From Lactarius indigo (lineage: Eukaryota > Basidiomycota > Agaricomycetes > Russulales > Russulaceae): DNA of 64,000 nt. The notes beneath the pieces were generated by a model. That model saw nothing but the letters and a program-made list of their open reading frames with translations. It did not search any database and was not told where the DNA came from. A program made the position numbers and the translations under genes. The stretch's first letter is position 1. Each line of letters starts with the position of its first letter. Where the stretch lies: positions 124,001-188,000 of the forward strand of contig JAFKAC010000105.1 of the NCBI GenBank assembly GCA_025766275.1, in the 5' to 3' direction. Below are positions 28,098-40,178 of the stretch, in pieces.

Positions 28098-31000
28098 TGC
28101 CAACGTCGGGTGACCCACGGGCGCGTATCTATAAATGTGGATGCTCAAGACACTGCAAGATACTTTGCCCTGTGTCAAAGACGACGTATTACGACCATGC
28201 GAAGTATCGGAGGGTCGATGATCGTATGTTGAGTATATTGCCCAATCCGCGACTCTTGTGCTCACTGGATCTCGCATGTAAGATGGTCCTATGTTGTTCC
28301 CCAACGGCTATCCAGCATCAAGACACCCATCACTCGCACTAGGGCGACTGGGTCGCGCTCGCGCACCACGGCAAACATGAAGCACGCTCGATTAGACTTG
28401 GATCGTGGTACCCCGGGAGAGCAGTCACCCGACAATCATGCGCACACAGGTGACCACACGGAGAGTAACCACCCCACACAAGATGATGACCCTGCGCCCG
28501 GCCCATCAGAACAAGAGCTATGCCAGGTATCGCACCAGCCTGGGACTCAGGCCACGGTTAGGAACACCGAATCCCCTCGACCTGAAAACGACGAGGGTCC
28601 AGGCATACCCTCCCCTGCACGGCAGGGTTCTCTAGGGGATCGTGACGCACAATGGGTGCATACCCCACCCGAGTCCCCTCGACCTGAAAACGACGAGGGC
28701 ACAGGTATACCCTCCCCTGCGCGGCAGGGTTCTCCGGGGATCGTGATACACAACGGGTGCATACCCCACCCCCGGACAACGCCAATAACCAACAGGGAGA
28801 TGTGGGTGTGTACGTCGGGCGTGATGCGCAGCCTGACGATCTCCCTGGAGGTCCAATGACTGGGATCCAGATACCGTCGTACCTCACCTCACGCACTTCG
28901 CACGTCTGTGGAGTTTATCAAGGGACTCTCGCGCACATCCTTAGACGGCGACCCTATTCCTGACGACGTTCGTGAACGGTTGCGCTCTCCTCTGACAGAG
29001 CCTATCAGCATCAGCAAGGAGCTAAGACTTACTTTGAGGCTTCTCTTAGGGACTGTAAATGGATCTCGGGCGACTTACGATAGTGTTTGCTCTGCTCTAA
29101 GGGAGTACGTTCCCGACGCAGAATTCCAGTCATACGATCACATGAAGCGGACGATCACTGAGCTGACGGGGGTAGTCCCTGTTATGACCGATATGTGCTA
29201 TGAGTCTTGCGTGGCGTTCTCTGGACCATTCTCGGAGCTTCGCGCTTGTCCTGAGTGTTCTTCGCCGCGGTACAACTCTGTCACCCGTGGGGGCAGAGTC
29301 GTATCCGTACCTCGTAAGCAAGCTCTAACGATACCTGTGGGACCGCAGATTCAAGCGCAATATCGGTCACACCAAAGCGCATGGAATATGGGTCACCGAC
29401 GTCGAGTGATGGAGCCTTTGCTGGCTAGGCTACGTGCTGGTGGCTCTATCGACGTTTACGACGACGTATACTGCAGCTCCCTCCTCCTCGACGCGGCACT
29501 CCGCAGCGATCTCTCGTCCGATGACACTGTATTGATGCTCTCTATTGACGGCGCGCAGTTATATCAGAGCAAGCAATCGATTGCTGGATTTATATCTGGG
29601 TTCTACTGGATCTGGCACCCGACTTACGATACAAAAAGAAATATGTGCTGCCGGTGGCTTTATTCCTGGTCCAAGCAAGCCTAAGAACTTGGACTCGTTC
29701 GTCTACACCAGCTTGCACCATCTTTCTGCGCTCCAGAGGGACGGACTACGCGTGTGGGACTGTTCCACAGGGCGTGTGTTCACTTCACGCCCATTCTTCT
29801 TCTTGGGTACTGTGGACGGACCTGGTCTAGCTGCGCTGCACGGGCAGGTGGGACACCATGGCGTGTACGGATGTCGCGAATACTGTGGCTTGAGAGGGCG
29901 TCACAAGCCGGGGGGTCCCCATTATTACCCAGCGCTCCTCAAGCTGCGAACTACGACCTTCCTGGGTGCGATCACGGCATGTCGATGCCTTTCGACTGCC
30001 GAAGGCATCATCTGAGTTGTACTTTGAGAACCTGACTCTTCTTCTTCAGAGTCGCACCGACACGCAGTTCAAACAGAATCAGAAAGAGACTGGCCTGTGC
30101 AAACCGAGTATTTTCTTGGGTCTGGATTCGAAACACTCGACCGGTCTCCCCGGATGCTTGGCTATCGACCACATGCACATAATCGCGATCAATCTTCCTG
30201 ATTTGCTCATAAGTCTCTGGCGCGGGACTATAGACTGTGACAAGAATGACTCAAAGAAGCTCTGGGACTGGGTCGTGCTTGTCGGAGACACTTGGAAAAC
30301 GCATGGCCAGGACGTAGCGCGCTGCCGCCCATACCTGCCAGGGTCATTCGATTGCCCTCCTCGGAACCCCGCCGAGAAGATATCCAGTGGCTACAAAGCA
30401 TGGGAGTTCTTAATCTATGTCTTTGGATACTGCCCGGCGTTACTCTACGGCGTTCTTCCGCAGTATTGGCTAAACTTCTGCAAGCTAGCGTCTGCTGTTC
30501 GGCTCCTCCAACAGCGTGCAATCTCGGTCTCCCAGCTTCAAAAGGCTCAGCAACTCGTGCTCGACTTTACCGAAGAATATGAAGCGATCTATTACCGCCG
30601 AATGGTGTCGCGACTTCACTTCTGTCGACAGAGCATCCACGGGCTTTCTCATCTCGCTCCAGATGCCGTTCGTCTGGGACCTGGCGTCTATTCATCTCAG
30701 TGGACTCTGGAGCGTACTATAGGCAACCTGGGGGAGGAAGTCAAGCAACCTTCAAACCCATATGCAAACATCGCAAACTGCGGACTGCGCCGCTCACAGT
30801 TCTCCGCCATCCACGCATTCTGCCCGACTTAGAGCCAGACGTCCCAAGTCTACCACGAGGTGCTGTCGACCTTGGTGATGGCTATGTTCTTCTCAGGGCT
30901 CGGGATGAGACTGGCGTCACTCTTGTGGGAGAACAGGCGGATACAATCCGCGTGTTCTTGTGTTCGGACTCAGAAGATGGCCAAGTACCCTTTGGCTGGC

Positions 31001-31492
31001 GGCCGAAGTACATCCGATGGGCTCGCCTTCGCCTCCCTAACCTGCAGATTGCTCGCTGTGCGTGGAAGGAGACTGAACGGGCGGGCCCTTCTGAGAGTGT
31101 CTGTCGTTCCCGCAACGTAAAGGTGAGTGACATTACCATGAAGTTGACATTCACATCTTATTTTCCTAGTTTGCTACGATGGAATCTTTCCTTATCGGCA
31201 GGTACAGTTCTATTTCCGAAGTGGCCACTCTGGTATAGAGCGCGCATATGCGCTGGTCTCAGTCTGGTCTGAGCCAGATCTTGGCTTGCTGGAAGCGTCT
31301 TCAAACACGGTATACTCATGCGTATACCGGGGTCAGGCGGCGTTGCGGATCGTACACGTGAAAGATATCATGTCCGTCGTAGCTATGGTGCCCATGACGC
31401 CGCGTGAAGGAGACCGAAGTTCTCGATATTTTCTACTTGAGAAGCCTGGGCTAGACGTAGCAGAAACAGAGGATGTCGTTCTCGATGAATAA
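28098..31492 (+). pseudogene. CACTA/Plavaka-like (Tnp2-type) transposase, frameshifted
   Basis: It begins at ATG 28098 with a zinc-binding-like header (YKCGCSRHC...PVSKTTYYDH). The body has family blocks: ELTGVVPVMTDMCYESCVAF, CPECSSPRYNS, LSIDGAQLYQSK (catalytic Asp region), GFIPGPSKPKNLDSF, then VGHHGVYGCREYCGLRGRH, SLWRGTIDCDKND, PRNPAEKISSGYKAWEF and SSQWTLERTIGNLGEE. The C-terminal region ends AETEDVVLDE with TAA. The conserved blocks lie in different frames, with shifts near 28895, 29580, 29655, 29945, 29975 and 30825, so the gene is dead or the sequence is poor. One normal intron remains near 31123-31170. Such transposases mobilise elements through terminal repeats in the nucleus. Confidence 0.85.
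28572..28780 (+). repeat. Coding tandem repeat, period 102 bp (34 codons), 2 copies
   Basis: TCCCCTCGACCTGAAAACGA recurs at 28572 and 28674, encoding SPRPENDEG-x-GIPSPARQGS twice near the transposase N-terminus. The copies are nearly identical, implying recent slippage or gene conversion. Confidence 0.85.
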
Positions 31493-32556
31493 AAATGAAT
31501 TTTCATAGTATTTGCATCCGCCATAACTTAGAACGGTATGCCTAAGTGAACCGATCATTGGGCGACAGTGGGTCTCTCACTTCACGTGATGGATCTGGAA
31601 GAAACGACATTGTATTCAAGCGACAAGACGGAACGTAGGTACATGTGATCAACTGAGAGATACGCTCTATCTATGATGTTGGAATGGAGGGAATGGGAGC
31701 GGCGAGAGGGATGGCATAGGATATGGAAGGGGGGCACAAACACACGGGAAGCGGATATAGGAAGACTGGGGGTTGTAAGTCGAACCTCTGCGTCGACGAG
31801 AGAGATGGGGCATGGGCATACGCACGGAACGAAGGAAGGACCGAGGCTCTACCCCAAATGCGCTGGCCTACCCTCCGTATCTAACAGCGGGCATGACGCA
31901 AGGCGCAGAAGGGCCGTAGGTGGAGTCTTGCAGGTAGCCAGCGGTGGCCGTGGGGGTGGCCAGGCGACAGAAAGACTAAGGCAGGTATGAAGAGAGTGTG
32001 TCAGACGCCTACATCAATGGAGAGCGGGAAGGGACGTACACATGGCATGGGGGAAGGACCGAGGCACTATATCGTATGGCACTGGCCTCCCCTCCGTATC
32101 TAACGACGGCATGATGCGATGCGCAGTGGAATATAGATATGGTCTTGCAGATAGCCAGGAGTGGCCATGAGGTGGTCGGGCGACAGACAGGAGTGGGAAA
32201 CAAGGAGTAGTTCTCGGCAGGATGGAGTGGCGGTTGGGAGAGGGGTGGGCGATACAGAGAAAGTGGGACCCGGGTAGGGTTATCAGGTGGCCTCGCGCAT
32301 GCGCCCGTATCGATACAGAAATCCCAAGGAAGTGTGTCGGTGAGATATACTAGAACGGGAGCGGGACAGAGAACGACAGTATAAAAAGACGAAGACAAGA
32401 CAACAAGAGACAAGGGAGCCGACAGAGAGAGAAAGAACAACGATAAAAAAGGACAGAGACAGGATATTGGATATGAGGTAAGCGGTAGTAATCACACAGA
32501 GAAGTCGTGATTCGAGTGACAGCAAAACGCCAATCGATTACTGCAGTCGATTTACA
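31493..32556. other. Transposon interior, purine-rich non-coding
   Basis: About 1 kb of strongly purine-skewed plus strand (GGA/GAG rich) between the transposase and the opposite-strand gene. It holds a diverged two-copy repeat (31834 and 32052). No gene is seen. Confidence 0.5.
31834..32200. repeat. Diverged two-copy tandem repeat, period ~218 bp
   Basis: GGAAGGACCGAGGC occurs at 31834 and 32052. Each is followed by CTCCGTATCTAAC, GGCATGA-GCG and GTCTTGCAG-TAGCCAG blocks. Confidence 0.65.
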
Positions 32557-33170
32557 TCATAATGTAACTACATGAGCTTCCTTTTTTTTTCTGAGTATCG
32601 CTACTCTCACGAGGATTTTAGGGTCGACGTCGGCAAGTGTAGTGTCGGGATCGGGATCAGTATCTTGATCGATTGTCTGTACGCCTTTGTGGAAGACACG
32701 TCGCTACAAGAAGTCAGCGCTAGTCGGACACGCGAGCGGGAACGCTACCAAGTACTTACGTCCTGAGGGTAACGTGCCCAGGAAGGCTTCTTGGTATAAT
32801 ACCGGAGTATCCCAATGTCCGTAACGATGGCATAGGGTCGAGGGGGGCCTGGAGGTCCGTCCAAGTAGTCAAACTCAGAATATTCAATTTCCTTAGCGCC
32901 GAGCTCGATGCTTGGTACGATAATTAAGTCCGAGATCGCGAGACGAAGCGAGTCTGAAGTAGAATTACCGTTCGCGTAATAGCTCGTTGCGTTCAGCCAA
33001 GATCCGAAACACCGCGCAGTTGCGGCAGTGCAACAAGTCCTCCAGTGTTGCTTCATAATAACTCCCATATTCGCTGCGCGAACCCTTTGCTTTTCGATGG
33101 CTTTGATAGCCTTAGGAGTCAAGCTGTCGCCAGAGATTTCGTCACCAGAGGGTACCTCGCTAGTAGACAT
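32557..33170 (-). CDS. Small two-exon gene inside the transposon, unknown function
   Basis: Exon 1 is 33170-32760 and exon 2 is 32703-32557. The donor GTAAGTAC and acceptor TTCTTGTAG define a 56-bp intron, and the phase-0 join gives 185 aa. The N-terminal half is acidic then basic (TPKAIKAIEKQRVRAANMG), followed by KQHWRTCCTAATARCF, a region with SDLIIVPSIELG, an acidic YSEFDYLDGPPGPPRP, then YAIVTDIGILRYYTKKPSW. The exon-2 tail is acidic then basic (DTDPDPDTTLADVDPKILV). No domain, signal peptide or membrane segment is recognised. The frame is intact while the surrounding transposase is decayed, which hints at selection, a later insertion or a captured host gene. Alternative: chance open frame. 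Confidence 0.5.
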
Positions 33171-33939
33171 TATCGAACGTGTATTGTAAACCCGAAGGAA
33201 TTGGATATAGATGTGGCTGAATGTGGCTTAAACTGTATAGTAGATGGGAACAGCTGAAATAGGCGAGAAAGGTAATCTCGGATGATATACACTACTTACA
33301 ATTACTGCCGACGGCATACACCTTCTCCCTGGCTCTCCACCGTCTTCTCCTCGGCGTTTACGTATCCCTCTCAGGCTTTCTCCACGGCTTTTACGTTTCC
33401 CTCGAATCTAGTCTACAAATTGCTAATTTGATACGCAAGAACCGCCCTGAAAATCACTTGGGATTTGCACGCGTTGTACACGATGTCATTTACGCCTGGT
33501 CCCATGACAGAATTGCTCCATTCTCAGCTAGGCGACGGTCTTCTCAGACACTGGTTCTACCAATTACCACACTAGGGAGCCCCCTTGTTCTCTAGATTCT
33601 GGTTCTACCGGTTACCACACTAGGGAGGCCCCTCGTTCTCTAGACTCTTATATGCTAGCTCGCGATCCGCATACTCAGTCATACCACCACCCTACTTCAC
33701 TTTGGTCGCCTTACCCTGGGCCGAAAGATACTGACACCCCCCCAGTGAGGCCTCACATGGTCGACATTTGGTCAATGCCTCCAGGTCATTCCATATGAGA
33801 TCCCAGGTAAGTGCAAGCACCCGTTGTTCGCACCTAATTACTATTGTCGCAGGAAAAAAATCGCATCCTCTCCCAAGCCACTCATGAGGACCTCTTCGGC
33901 ACAAAAACCCTGTATATATGCACCTATACACGGAGAACA
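33171..33939. other. Transposon interior, no gene seen
   Basis: Contains two near-identical ~45-bp direct repeats: GGTTCTACC-(A/G)GTTACCACACTAGGGAG occurs near 33548 and again near 33601. Otherwise featureless. Confidence 0.5.
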
Positions 33940-36054
33940 TCAAGCTAACTGCAAGCCTCGAGACCCTCGAGTAAGTCCGCCGTCACTCGTCCAGAGGATA
34001 ATCTTACAGTATGTAATTACAGGAAAGCGATTCAGGGGATCGCCTCCAGAGCCCCGAACCCACCTGCCACCAATATCGACGAGATCGACGAACCCCCCTC
34101 CGACATGGATCCTGCGGATTTCCCCGCGATCAACTACTGGTTCAAGCATCAACGAAGAGCGGAATTCAATCGACGAAAGGAGTTCTCATCAAATGGTTCC
34201 GTGCGCAGAGGACCAGCGGCCGCAGGTGAAAACCGGCAATTTTGGTTCCTCGAGTACGAAGACGGGACGTGGTTATGGTCATGAGGTGGCCAACATACGG
34301 GCCTACTCCCGAGAAATCTGGGCATCTATGTGCGATAAATACGGACCGATTGGACAGCCGTGGGGGAAGGTGAAGCCGTGGCATCACCGAGAGTACTGGC
34401 GGAGGGTCAAGCTAAGTACCCTATCCTCCACTCTGCGACTCTCACTACAAGGCCAACTCCATCCCAACAATCGACTACACCCACTGGTACCAGATGCGAT
34501 ACCCCAACAACGAGACTCCCACTGATAGCATTCGGAAACGCTCGCATACTGCAAGCCCCGCAGTGGCCCGGAAATCACGCCGGATTGGTCGTAGCTCGGG
34601 TCCCAGGTCACGCCGACAGATCGTTGATGACGACGAAGAGGAAGAGGACTTCAACTTCGACGAGGAAGAGGACGTCGACGAGATCATCGATGATCCCACC
34701 CCATCCATTTCTTCTCCATCCTGCCCTCCAGTGCGACCCAAGGCACACGCTGTCGCTTGGCGCACGTGTAGCACGTCTGCAACATCGCCCTCCACTTCTC
34801 GACCCAATACACGCTCTGGCACTCGGCGCACACATGGTGCGTCCCCCATGTCGCCCTCCACTTCTCGATCCAATGCGTGCTCTGGCACTCGGCGCACACG
34901 TGGCGCGTCCCCCATGTCGCCCTCCACTTCTTGTTCCAATGCACGCTCTGGCACTCGGCACACACGTGGCGCGTCTCCCACGTCGCCGTCCACTTCTCGT
35001 CCGACCCTCGACTCACCAATCTCAACCATCGCCCCTTCCACCCAACCTGCACCACCCATTGTGCCTACGGCAACAGATGGCGGCAACACACCCACCATGC
35101 ATGAGGATCAGGGTCCCACGATGTCTGGTGCCCCCGAAGGTCTGCCGGGACCATCCAATACTCAACATGCTACTGCAATGACTGGTGGCCCTGACACCGA
35201 GGTGTCCATAGTACGTCCACTATCATCCCACTCGCATTCTACGGGACTAACAACATGCTTTGACGAAGATTATCCCGAACCCACTGTACGTCTCTGCGAC
35301 CCCACACACCCGTTTTCGCTAACTTGATTCCCAGCGCCGACATCGTCCGGAAGACTCCTGCCCCAACTACCCCTCCAGTACCGTCGTCGGAAGATGCCAA
35401 CATCCAAACCCAGGAAGGTACGCTCTTTATGCTATCACAACAACAACAGTTACTGACCACACCCTGCTAGGACCTGCTCCCCGTCCCGACTCAGCCAGCA
35501 CAAACAACGACGCACGGATGATGGACGCAACGGCAAGCACCCCTGACCAAGCTCCGGAAGGTGCACCATCAACCGCCACCAATGGCGTCCCTGCAAAGCC
35601 CGGCCCCGAACGCGAGTCCACCAACACAACCGACGACGCACCGACGACGGCGACGGACACAGTGACGAGTGCTCCAACGCCTGGAGCAGCGTCATCTGGC
35701 GATGCCTCGGAGGCGACCAGCAAGACCGATAAGAGCGCCTCAAAGACCAAGACAAAGAAAGTGGGCATCATGCGCCCCGGAAAGAGCACAACTGCAAGGT
35801 ACGTATCGGGATCATTTCGACCACTTGACCTAACACAGCCCCATAGGAACCTCTACGCAATCGACTTCCTCAAGGACCATCAAGTGACACGCAATGAATT
35901 TGCGAAGATATGGAACGAGTTGGACGAAGATACCTGCATGGTAAGTCATCCATTTCTCACCTGACACGATCTAACCCAATTGTATCTACAGACATATACT
36001 CGGCGCGAACTCGAGGCGACGAAGAAGAAAACTGCTGGCTCGACGCCGGCTTGA
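33940..36054 (+). pseudogene. Second transposon ORF, decayed
   Basis: Blocks in shifting frames include YSREIWASMCDKYGPIGQPW (to about 34370), AKYPIL (about 34405), CDSHYKANS-IDYTHWYQMRYPNNE (34430-34510), an acidic run (DDDEEEEDFNFDEEEDVDE), a 22-residue tandem repeat, a Pro/Thr-rich linker, and a C-terminal NLYAIDFLKDHQVTRNEFAK. The last two introns (35801-35846 and 35941-35990) are intact and the gene ends with TGA at 36052. At least two frame shifts lie near 34400-34430. It resembles accessory proteins that accompany Plavaka-type transposases in agaricomycetes. The function is unknown. Confidence 0.55.
34785..35000 (+). repeat. Coding minisatellite, period 66 bp (22 codons), ~3.3 copies
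   Basis: Unit starts TCGCCCTCCACTTCT at 34785, 34851, 34917 and 34983 (last G-variant, partial), encoding SPSTSRxNxxSGTRRTxGAS-type repeats within the second transposon ORF. Confidence 0.85.
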
Positions 36055-36372
36055 AGACCTCGCTGGAGCCTCGGTCGAATTGGTAGCTTCTTGGTAGTGT
36101 AGAATGAATTCTTTTGTCGTGTATTGCAGTAGAACGGACTCAGATCAATTGAACTCATTGTAATTCAATTCTCCGCGTTTGTGCATGGTTCAACAACATT
36201 CAGTAAGATTCAACGGATATCAATAAGATTCAATGGGCGAAATCAATCGTTGTGCAATTGCATGCAACAAATATCAATTATTTACAACACACGAATGAAT
36301 CTGATCGGATATAGTCTGGAAAGTTGAATTCGATTGAATCAATTCAATCGAATTCATTCCTATCCTGTTTCG

Positions 36373-36396
36373 TTCATCGGGGTTTTGACTGGGCTT
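36373..36396 (-). repeat. Right terminal inverted repeat
   Basis: Reverse complement of the left end: forward TTCATCGGGGTTTTGACTGG then GCTT. Confidence 0.65.
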
Positions 36397-37765
36397 GAAG
36401 GGTCATCAGGGTGTGGTGACATTGCAGTGCGGATTCTATCAATGTTAGGAAATGCTCTCGTCTGAAGAATGACTCAGCAATCTGACAACTGACAAATTTT
36501 TTTTTCTTTTTCAAAATTAAGTCGAACAATACCGTTGTGGGTGGCCTATTCCGATTCGGACATAGGAAGTCTCTCGATCACCTGCATCCCATACCGTCTC
36601 CATTTTACATTGCTGTAGTCTTAAACAGCAGCCATTATGTCGTCTTCTCACTCTTCTCAACGCATGCAATTGGCATTACATTCTTTGACAATGAACAACA
36701 TGACAGACGCCAACAGGAACTTTTTCTCGCACTGAAAAACGTTCCCGCGCGAAAATGGAAGACGCTGTGTTTTTGTTGCCTGATGAACACCAACTTCTTT
36801 TGGAACAAACGGCACGCACAAAGAGACTGGAAACAAACACAAATTCCTCGACAGTCAAAAATTCGACACCAGCACTGTAAAAGTTAGAAAGCAACAGTTT
36901 CGATCGACAGTGAACCAAGTCGAACGCCATGAGGATAAATGAGAAAACCAAAAAAAGGGGCACACGCACCGAGCAATAGCAATGCAAACATACGTCACAA
37001 CCGACGGAACGTCCTCCCATAGACGAAAAAAAAATTGAAATAAGAGTGACCAACACGACGGATAATGGTCAACATGAATCAACATTGTCCTTCACAAAAG
37101 ACTTCGAGCAAGGTTTGAGTCGACAAGGTCGACGCCTAGTGGTACAGCAGCAAGGACAGTTCAACGACCATCCCGAAAAAGAAATGCCATAATCGTGGGA
37201 CGCTCAGGATCCAGAAGAACTTATTCACCTTACGCCCCAAAGCCGTAAGATATGCCAACAGCCTCACTGGCGACACAAGAAGAGAGAGCTCGACGCGAAC
37301 CCGTACGCAGGGAAATTTTGGAGCTTAACGTTACAGCGCAACACAAAAGGAGGCCCGAGGGAATTCGCTAAGGTCAGCCACAGACATACCACAAGAGGTG
37401 CCAGCTTCTGTTGGCTCATTGTTTACAATATGTTCAGCTAGGGTCGATTTTGAATCAGATAGCACGTCCTGACCCTCTTCGCCGTAGCGAAGCCCTTCGA
37501 CCTCTTATCGGTTGGTCACAATCCTCGATTCCATAAATTAGTCTAGGACATGATGCGTGGTTTGTCTGGAGGTATATTCTCGGAATACGCATAGAAGAGT
37601 AGACCACCCTCTGGAGTAAGACCACCCTCGCCGTGTCTACATGAGCAAGTTCGTGCTTAAGGAGGAGTATACGCATATGCTCCCTTCACAAGGGCTGAAT
37701 CGATCGCCATGACGTAGCACGGCCCAGTTAGAGATTGGTTTTTCAGACACCAGCGACGGGAAGCA
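36397..37765. other. Intergenic, no gene seen
   Basis: About 1.4 kb with A/T tracts (for example near 36497 and 37025) and only short frames. The right end is the 3' region of the mitochondrial kinase gene. Confidence 0.5.
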
Positions 37766-39643
37766 TCAGACTTCACTCCCCTCAAGATTGGTACCCTGGG
37801 GTCTCGTCAAACAAACTGCGCAAGTGGTATAGTAACCCAACTCACCAACTTCGGTAGCCGCAGATATACGTCAGTGCCTACGCGAAAATTGAGATCAGCA
37901 CGCAATATATCGCTTACATGGGTCGGTCAGCCTCACCCCACCCATCTAGGGAGACAAGCTCCAAGGAACCCCCGAAGTACCTAAGACAGTCAGATTTCTG
38001 GCTCGTGTCATAATTAGGGATGGAGGTATATTGCTCACCTCGCGAATATGTTACATAGGGCAAGGCCGATTCCAAGTCTGGGACGGTGGCCCGCTCCAGA
38101 TTTACGTTCGGGGTTGTTTTGTAGATGGGTCCCATCCTCTCCCCGTGGCCACTCGTCCTTCCACCGTTGGACTAGTTCCTCTACGGTCGCACGCATTCCA
38201 GTGGGACTCGCACATACGGTTCTCAGGGTACCAAGACGGTCCTGTTCTAGTCGCGAGGCATTGCGGACGTGCGAGAAGGAGAAGAGGTCGGACGGAGAGC
38301 GTATATGAGGGTTCAATAGACCGCCGCCTAGTCCTATGAGTCGATGGACTGCGATATTATGATGGACTTTACCTTGGTCTGAAATCCGCATCCCTATGCA
38401 ATCAGGTGCCGCAACTAGTGTGACCAGAATAGCAGGAAGATCGGACTTCTTTCCGTGCTTTGCTACCGTGGCTTGCATAGCCTATCCAAACTTGAGACTT
38501 ATACGTCGTATAAAGAGCCGGAGAACGCACGTTCTTCAGCAACTCAAAGACTATGTATCTGAACCAAAATCAGCGATGTTCTGAAGAGAAGAAAAGGATA
38601 CTGACTCTAAGTGTTCCTTGATATAAGCGAACTGTGCATGACTGTGACCTTCAATAATCACCCCCGGCCATCCACTCGGCCAAGGGTCTTCAGAGTCGTG
38701 GGTAAGTTGGTGTAATAGAGCGGTGCATCTTCGCACGCTCTTCTCCACATTTAGGCCAGTGTAAATGATGCCAACGTGACCATCTTCCCCGCTTGTTATA
38801 CGATTTCTACTTGAGACAGAGTCTGAAAGCGCGATATGGTGCTCTGCAAGGACGCGCCGCGAGATTCGAGAGACCAGCATTCGTCTCATAAACGCGTCAA
38901 GCTGGTCTGGGGGAAGATGTGGAGAAGTTAACGTGAGGCCAAGGGACAGGTTTGGGATCACGACAGCACTGTGAGGACGTGAGTAGAAAAAATTGGGTCA
39001 CAGCATACAAACGCACTGTTCGTCCAGAAGGCCCTGTAAGAATGTGCAGAAACGCTCGTTCTCCTCCAATGTTTCAATTCTCGGAAATCTGCGCAACCTG
39101 ATGAGAAGATTGGCCGGCGTTAGATCACTGCCCAAAGCAGAGGGAAGGTAAGTATACTTCTCGAATGCGGACCAGTATAGCTGAGGGATGTGGTAGTGTT
39201 TTGGCGAGCCCATCGTCAAGAGATATAGCTCACTTCATACACCTTTGTTACGCCTTCTTGCATAACTACAACATACGGAAGAGCCTGCAAGTCCCGAATT
39301 CTATGTGCTATGCGTACGGGAAGCTCTGTGCGGACATAGTTTGCATTCTGGAGGGATATTTATTGTAGGCTAGTGAAGTCGGAACGAAACAGACCTTAAT
39401 GAGACGCTCTTCACTCATGCAGCGACCATAGAAGACCTAAATGGGGCATCTGCTTGTTTATAGCTCTCTATTCGAGAATTGACCATGTACCAGCTGTCGC
39501 AAGCTCAACCTCTGGGCCTCCTTCGCGGCATATGACTCCAATTGCCGATTTTGGTAAAAGTGAGGGCTGGTAGACTGGAATCTTGCCTGAGCCCGACAAA
39601 AGGCTAAACGTTGAGACCGCGAGACCGTATATTTAAGAATCAT
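37766..39643 (-). CDS. Mitochondrial BCKD/pyruvate dehydrogenase kinase family (GHKL)
   Basis: A many-exon gene from ATG 39643 to TGA 37766. The N-terminus is a mitochondrial presequence (KYTVSRSQRLAFCRAQARFQST). Family blocks follow: LSLRQL/VFYGRCMSEERLIK, NYVRTELPVRIAHRIRDLQ, ELYWSAFEKYTYLPS, then HAVVIPNLSLGL, FMRRMLVSRISRRVLAEHH. The ATP site is complete: N-box YIVFELLKNAMQATVAKHG, G1 RISDQGLGGG, G2 RLGIGLALCNIFA, ending YFGGSLELVSLDGWG/TDVYLRLPKL. These kinases phosphorylate and switch off the E1 subunit of branched-chain keto-acid or pyruvate dehydrogenase in the matrix. YI-ELLKNA is closer to BCKDK than to PDK, but the call between the two is tentative. No lesion is seen. Confidence 0.9.
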
Positions 39644-40178
39644 TCTGAGGGGTCGTGGGTCCGGGTGGTGGAGTGAGGTCTAAATGTATGCGTGCATGAC
39701 TTGCAGTGTTTGCAAGGGGTGTTTGGCCCAATCGGGCAGGTCTGCTAATACGTTACGTAAGAGCCGACAGTTCCGACTCGGACTGGGATTAATCCATTGG
39801 GGTAGTCGTTTGACCCCAGGATAGCTCTGACAATAAATAATTCGATTCGAGGGCAATAGGCCCACAGAAGCCTTGAAGCAGGCCCTGAACAAAACCCTTG
39901 ACAGAACCACCAAGTGTACTCCGGATGCACGGCCCGGATAACCTATGTGCTGGTCAAGGACGCTCGATTGACCCTTTCCCAAACCCTCCTCAGGCCTCAG
40001 CGGTGGATCGCACGACCACTCTGTTTCGCATCTCTCATATAGTTTTCTGCTGGATATACATAGTACTTCTTCGGGCGTCACTTCACGGTTTGTTATACGA
40101 CAAAGTCTTCAGTTTCGTATATTGAAAGGAAATGTTCAGGACTTCTCAGACTATCACATCCACTTTCTCGCCCTAGGT
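39644..40178. other. Divergent promoter region
   Basis: 535 bp between the divergently transcribed mitochondrial kinase and the P5B ATPase. No gene is seen. Confidence 0.5.

Larger units (their letters stand above)
27646..36396. mobile_element. Decayed CACTA/Plavaka-like DNA transposon, ~8.75 kb
   Basis: Inverted ends are visible. Left 27646-27670 begins GAAGCCCAGTCAAAAT, and right 36373-36396 reads in reverse complement AAGCCCAGTCAAAACCCCGA. Both ends have subterminal AT-rich blocks with repeated GATTGAAT/ATTCAATC-type words. Inside are a CACTA/Tnp2-like transposase relic (28098-31492), an opposite-strand two-exon gene (32557-33170) and a second decayed ORF (about 33940-36054). The outermost bases and any target-site duplication could not be fixed by eye. 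The transposase is broken by several frame shifts, so the copy is not autonomous. Confidence 0.7.

Noticed and set aside
28572..28780. Repeat array considered as CRISPR
   Set aside because: Only two 102-bp coding units in a eukaryotic transposase gene, without spacers.
34475..35098. Minus-strand 207-codon frame with repeated VRRVPE units
   Set aside because: It is the antisense reading of the 66-bp coding minisatellite.
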